From: CAZDDW01 sp043811105
GTDB taxonomy: Bacteria > Patescibacteriota > Patescibacteriia > UBA9934 > CAZDDW01
Length of the DNA: 14,908 bases
Reading direction: 5' to 3'
Assembly: GCA_043811105.1 (NCBI GenBank)
Contig: JBDRNK010000110.1
Location: 1 to 14,908 of the forward strand
A program made the position numbers and the translations under genes. Shown here piece by piece: positions 12,577-14,908 of this stretch. Position 1 is the first letter of the stretch; each line of letters begins with the position of its first letter. The notes beneath the pieces were generated by a model. The model had not been told where the DNA came from and did not search any database. It saw only the letters and a list, made by a program, of their open reading frames with translations.

Positions 12577-13493
12577 AGACATTTATCACAATTTATCGCG
12601 TTTTTAAGTTCGCCTTCCATAATTTTTGGAGGAATATCTGGCTCTCTGTTATTACAGTGAGTATGCTTGTTTTAACTTTGTTAACAGTCAATGTGCTGAT
12701 GGTTTTAAACGTGGTCACCAGTACGGCAATTGATACTGTAGAAAATAAGATTGATGTTTCCGTATATTTTAAACAAGACACATCAGATGACATTATTCAA
12801 GGTGCGCAAGGATATTTACGCGGTTTGGATCAGGTGGTTGATGCACAATTGATTACGGCTGATCAGGCTTTAGAACGATTTCAAGAAAGGCATGTAAATG
12901 AAGTTGATATTTTGCGTTCACTGGAAGAAGTATCCGGAAATCCTTTTGGCTCTTCACTGGTTGTGAAGGCGCGCTCAAGTAAAGACTTTGATTTTATTCT
13001 CGAGTCTTTGGAGAATCCACAGTATCGCGATTACATTGAGAAAAAAGAGTTTGATGATTATGGGGAAATAATTTCTAACATCAATAATATTACTGATAAG
13101 GTTCGTTGGTTTGGGTATATGCTTTCCGGAATTTTCATGTTGATTGCCATACTGATTGTTTTCAATACGGTGCGTGTTGCCATCTTTATCCACAGGGAAG
13201 AAATTTCCATTATGCGTTTGGTTGGAGCATCAAGCACTTTCATTCGATCACCGTTTTTGGTTGAAGCTGTGTTGTTCAGTTTGTTAGGAACTTTGATTAC
13301 GATAATCATTACCTATCCTGTGCTCGGTATTTTAGAGCCTCGCTTTGATGCCTTTTTTGGAACTACATCAACCGGTCTGTTGGATTATTACAATGCCAAT
13401 ATGTTAATAATTTTTGGGGCACAATTTGTGGGGATAGCTTTGGTTAATATACTGGCATCAAGTATTGCCATGCGGAAGTATTTGAAGATTTAG
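12573..13493 (+). CDS. ftsX: Cell division protein FtsX
   Basis: A 306-residue FtsX. It has an N-terminal helix (about 22-48), an extracellular domain (about 52-175; DVSVYFKQDTSDD), then three helices (about 178-205, 226-252 and 276-298). The conserved stretch IHREEISIMRLVGAS with FIRSPFLVE (206-230) confirms the family. It starts with GTG at 12573, overlapping the ftsE stop as GTGA, so translation is coupled. In known systems the outer domain recruits hydrolases such as PcsB, CwlO or EnvC; here the neighbouring RlpA-like protein is a possible partner, from position only. The stop codon (13491-13493) is the first triplet of inverted repeat D2. Confidence 0.95.
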   Translation: MKTFITIYRVFKFAFHNFWRNIWLSVITVSMLVLTLLTVNVLMVLNVVTSTAIDTVENKIDVSVYFKQDTSDDIIQGAQGYLRGLDQVVDAQLITADQALERFQERHVNEVDILRSLEEVSGNPFGSSLVVKARSSKDFDFILESLENPQYRDYIEKKEFDDYGEIISNINNITDKVRWFGYMLSGIFMLIAILIVFNTVRVAIFIHREEISIMRLVGASSTFIRSPFLVEAVLFSLLGTLITIIITYPVLGILEPRFDAFFGTTSTGLLDYYNANMLIIFGAQFVGIALVNILASSIAMRKYLKI

Positions 13494-13515
13494 GTTGTAG
13501 CTTGTAGGTGGTAGG
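13491..13515 (-). repeat. Inverted repeat D2, downstream of ftsX
   Basis: The 25 bases starting taggttgtag pair with 11866-11890 in inverted orientation with two mismatches. The first three bases are the ftsX stop codon. With D1 it brackets ftsEX closely on both sides. Confidence 0.75.
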
Positions 13516-13532
13516 GTAGGGAATAACCTTTT

Positions 13533-13565
13533 TTGTCCAGGTTCATCTGGACAAATTTTTGTTTT
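13533..13565 (+). terminator. Rho-independent terminator after ftsX
   Basis: A perfect 8-bp stem ttgtccag (13533-13540) with ctggacaa (13547-13554), six-base loop gttcat, followed by attttt-g-ttttt. It closes the ftsEX transcript. Confidence 0.88.
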
Positions 13566-13601
13566 TAAACTGTCTTGTCAAAATTGACAGACAGAATTGG
13601 G

Positions 13602-13640
13602 TAAGAAAATAAGAAAATAAAAAAATAAGAAAATAAAAAA
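13602..13640. repeat. A-rich dispersed repeat, copy C4
   Basis: Bases 13602-13640 consist of taagaaaataag-type units and closely resemble copy C1 inside the MurE-like gene and the A arms of C2 and C3. Only the A arm is present. It lies between the ftsX terminator and the tRNA-Gln terminator and encodes nothing. Confidence 0.7.
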
Positions 13641-13649
13641 CTGTACGAA

Positions 13650-13675
13650 AAAACTGACCGTTAGGTCAATTTTTT
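13650..13675 (-). terminator. Terminator of tRNA-Gln
   Basis: Stem tgacc (13655-13659) with ggtca (13664-13668), loop gtta, bordered by A-rich and T-rich runs on the two sides. On the minus strand it lies directly after the CCA of tRNA-Gln and is followed by a T-run; it could also act on the plus strand. Confidence 0.75.
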
Positions 13676-13677
13676 CA

Positions 13678-13751
13678 TGGTTCCGAGGCAGGGATTCGAA
13701 CCCCGATACCCAGGACCAAAACCTGGTGTCCTGCCCTTAGACGACCCCGGA
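13678..13751 (-). tRNA. tRNA-Gln (anticodon TTG)
   Basis: A complete 74-nt cloverleaf on the minus strand. Acceptor arm TCCGGGG pairs with CCTCGGA (one G-T pair), discriminator A, encoded CCA (13678-13680). D stem GTCT/GGAC; anticodon stem CCAGG/CCTGG with loop TTTTGGT, anticodon TTG, reading CAA; T arm CGGGG-TTCGAAT-CCCTG. The fold is complete. Confidence 0.96.
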
Positions 13752-13776
13752 ATTTTTATCATCTAGATCGACTGGA

Positions 13777-13805
13777 ATGATACACTGAGTCAAGAAAAAA
13801 AACAA
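13777..13805 (-). promoter_or_regulatory. Possible promoter of tRNA-Gln
   Basis: On the minus strand: TTGTTT (complement of 13800-13805), a 17-base spacer and TATCAT (complement of 13777-13782). The start would be about 19 bases before the tRNA. Both boxes are imperfect, and a better -35 (TTGACT, complement of 13788-13793) lacks a partner -10 at good spacing. Confidence 0.35.
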
Positions 13806-13835
13806 GACTTGGATGCTAATAAAAAATAAGCTTTT

Positions 13836-13957
13836 TTATCCACAGAAAAGCATATCAAAAAGTGTAAAAATTTAGTATAATGTTTGCAGACAAAAAACTT
13901 TAAAAAATTAACTAAAATAAACTTAAATTTGTCCACAAATTTTAAAAAAAAGGTTAT
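13836..13957 (+). promoter_or_regulatory. Upstream region of the cohesin-like gene: -10 box, DnaA-box-like sites, Shine-Dalgarno
   Basis: A perfect TATAAT at 13876-13881 has no good -35 at 16-18 bases, so the promoter may depend on an activator. The start near 13888 would give an AT-rich leader of about 70 bases, with AAAGG (13949-13953) as ribosome binding site for the ATG at 13958. TTATCCACA (13836-13844) equals the E. coli DnaA-box consensus, and TTGTCCACA (13929-13937) differs by one base. Apart from these I see nothing else between 13806 and 13957. Confidence 0.45.
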
Positions 13958-14908
13958 ATGAAAAAACTTTTGACTTTTTTGGTTACGTTTGGTCTTGTTT
14001 TTGGGACATATGGCATTGCCAGTGCTGCTGGTTCTGCGACTCTTGATTTCTCTCCTGACACAAAGAGTGTTGCTACAGGGGAGACTTTTAATTTAGATGT
14101 AATGATTGATCCAAATGGTGAAAGCCTGGATACGGTTCGAGTAGTTGTTAGCTATCCGGCTAGCATGCTTGAGGTAACCAGCTATTCTCTTGGATCGGTT
14201 TTTGATACTGCTTCACCAGGCAACAGTATCAACAATGCCACTGGTTCGCTTTCACAAGGAGCGTTCAAAACCGGAGGCGGTGTTACATCAAGCGGTAAAG
14301 TTGGAACAATTACTTTCCGAGCTTTGTCTGCTGGAACTGCGTCAATCGCTTTTGGTACCACAAGTCGAGCCATTAGTGCTGGTGTGGAAAAATTAAGTAT
14401 TACTGGCTCAGGTAGTGCATCAGTGTCCATCACTGGCGATGCAGTGGCTGGAGAAGCTACGTCAACAACAGTGTTGACAACTGAACAGATTGCCATTGGT
14501 GATTTTGGAGCAATCACTGGATATTCACCAAGCTCAGACATGGATTGGTTAGCTATCAGTTATATGGTTAACGGTTACAGCGGAGAGCGAGATCTTGCCC
14601 AAGAGCAAGCCGCACTTGCCAGGTATGTATCAGTTTTTGGAGCCACTCCATCAACCAGTTACCAATGGAATGTAATTGCTGCCATTGCTTACTCAGGTGC
14701 CATCCTTGATTGGGACGGTGCTGCTGAAGCTGTTGTTGAAGCACCAGTTGCAGTAGAAGTTCCTGTTGCTGAAGCAAGCCTTGAACAACAAGCATTAGTA
14801 TACTTCGGAGCTTTCTATGGATTTATGCCAAGCACCAGCAATGACTGGGATGCTTTGCACTGTTTCGCATACGGAGGCTGTCAGGGTGATCCACAGGATG
14901 TTGATGCA
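13958..14908 (+). CDS. Secreted cohesin-domain protein with C-terminal repeats (3' end outside window)
   Basis: The frame is open from the ATG at 13958 to the window end (317 codons, no stop). A signal peptide (MKKLLTFLVTFGLVFGTYGI, cleavage likely after ASA at 21-23) leads to a cohesin-like beta-sandwich (about 26-160): ATLDFSPDTKSVATGETFNLDV (within 27-48), YPASMLEV (66-73) and GKVGTITFRALSAGTASI (113-130) show the family's strand pattern. Then three copies of a short module follow (about 183-207, 227-247 and 283-307) with the core FGA, PS[ST], [DQ]W and [YV]xG; a Val/Ala/Pro/Glu-rich linker (about 255-275) separates the last two. Two cysteines (302, 308) occur in the third. In cellulosomes cohesins bind dockerins; in Patescibacteria a role in surface binding or scaffolding is inference. 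The repeat module is not one I can name. Confidence 0.85.
   Translation, partial: MKKLLTFLVTFGLVFGTYGIASAAGSATLDFSPDTKSVATGETFNLDVMIDPNGESLDTVRVVVSYPASMLEVTSYSLGSVFDTASPGNSINNATGSLSQGAFKTGGGVTSSGKVGTITFRALSAGTASIAFGTTSRAISAGVEKLSITGSGSASVSITGDAVAGEATSTTVLTTEQIAIGDFGAITGYSPSSDMDWLAISYMVNGYSGERDLAQEQAALARYVSVFGATPSTSYQWNVIAAIAYSGAILDWDGAAEAVVEAPVAVEVPVAEASLEQQALVYFGAFYGFMPSTSNDWDALHCFAYGGCQGDPQDVDA

Noticed and set aside
13836..13957. Replication origin
   Set aside because: Only two DnaA-box-like sites, no dnaA, dnaN, rpmH or gidA nearby and no cluster of boxes; the same word also occurs inside ftsX.
14182..14541. A 119-codon open frame on the minus strand
   Set aside because: It is antisense to the cohesin-like gene, whose signal peptide, domain and repeats are convincing; its product is low-complexity and resembles nothing.

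Overview
This window reads as chromosomal DNA of a Patescibacteria (Candidate Phyla Radiation) bacterium. The grounds are compact, tightly packed genes, few clear Shine-Dalgarno sites, shortened or fused cell-wall enzymes, a translin-family protein, a SemiSWEET, and a high density of small dispersed repeats. TGA ends several genes (for example at 5523-5525 and 12574-12576), so this is not one of the lineages that read UGA as glycine. The lineage call is inference from gene content; no rRNA or marker phylogeny is available here.

Layout. 2-871: C-terminal part of a P-type cation ATPase that enters from outside the window. 869-1562: a REP/RAYT unit, with a Y1 (HUH) REP-associated transposase enclosed by two full and one truncated palindromic REP copies. 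1580-2167: translin-family protein. 2166-2328: an elaborate branched palindrome. 2357-5862: GT2 glycosyltransferase, then an 834-residue fusion of a MurL-type glutamate epimerase with a MurD-type ligase, then a small two-helix membrane protein, closed by a terminator. 6031-7374: a Mur ligase of MurE type that lacks the usual N-terminal UMP-binding domain. 7439-10825: an apparent operon of PH-domain membrane protein, FtsB/DivIC-like protein, parvulin-like protein, an unknown membrane-anchored protein, SemiSWEET and a four-helix membrane protein. 10882-10957: tRNA-Thr(CGT), minus strand, whose promoter overlaps that of the divergent RlpA-like gene (11014-11847). 11896-13493: ftsE-ftsX. 13678-13751: tRNA-Gln(TTG), minus strand. 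13958 to the end: a secreted cohesin-like protein with C-terminal repeats, cut by the window edge.

How it works together. Most genes serve the cell envelope and division: precursor synthesis (MurL-MurD fusion, MurE-like ligase), divisome (FtsB/DivIC-like, FtsE, FtsX), wall-associated barrel protein (RlpA-like), export folding (parvulin-like) and surface display (cohesin-like). The fusion implies that D-Glu enters peptidoglycan by adding L-Glu and then inverting it on the nucleotide precursor, not by a free D-Glu pool.

The most unusual layer is the repeats. At least six unrelated families of short palindromic or A/T-rich repeats lie in under 15 kb, and several are inside reading frames. One 25-nt hairpin unit occurs three times inside the two Mur ligase genes, in different reading frames and with a compensatory stem change. 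An A-rich/T-rich palindrome forms almost the entire signal peptide of the RlpA-like protein. Three genes use a stop codon that lies inside a repeat.
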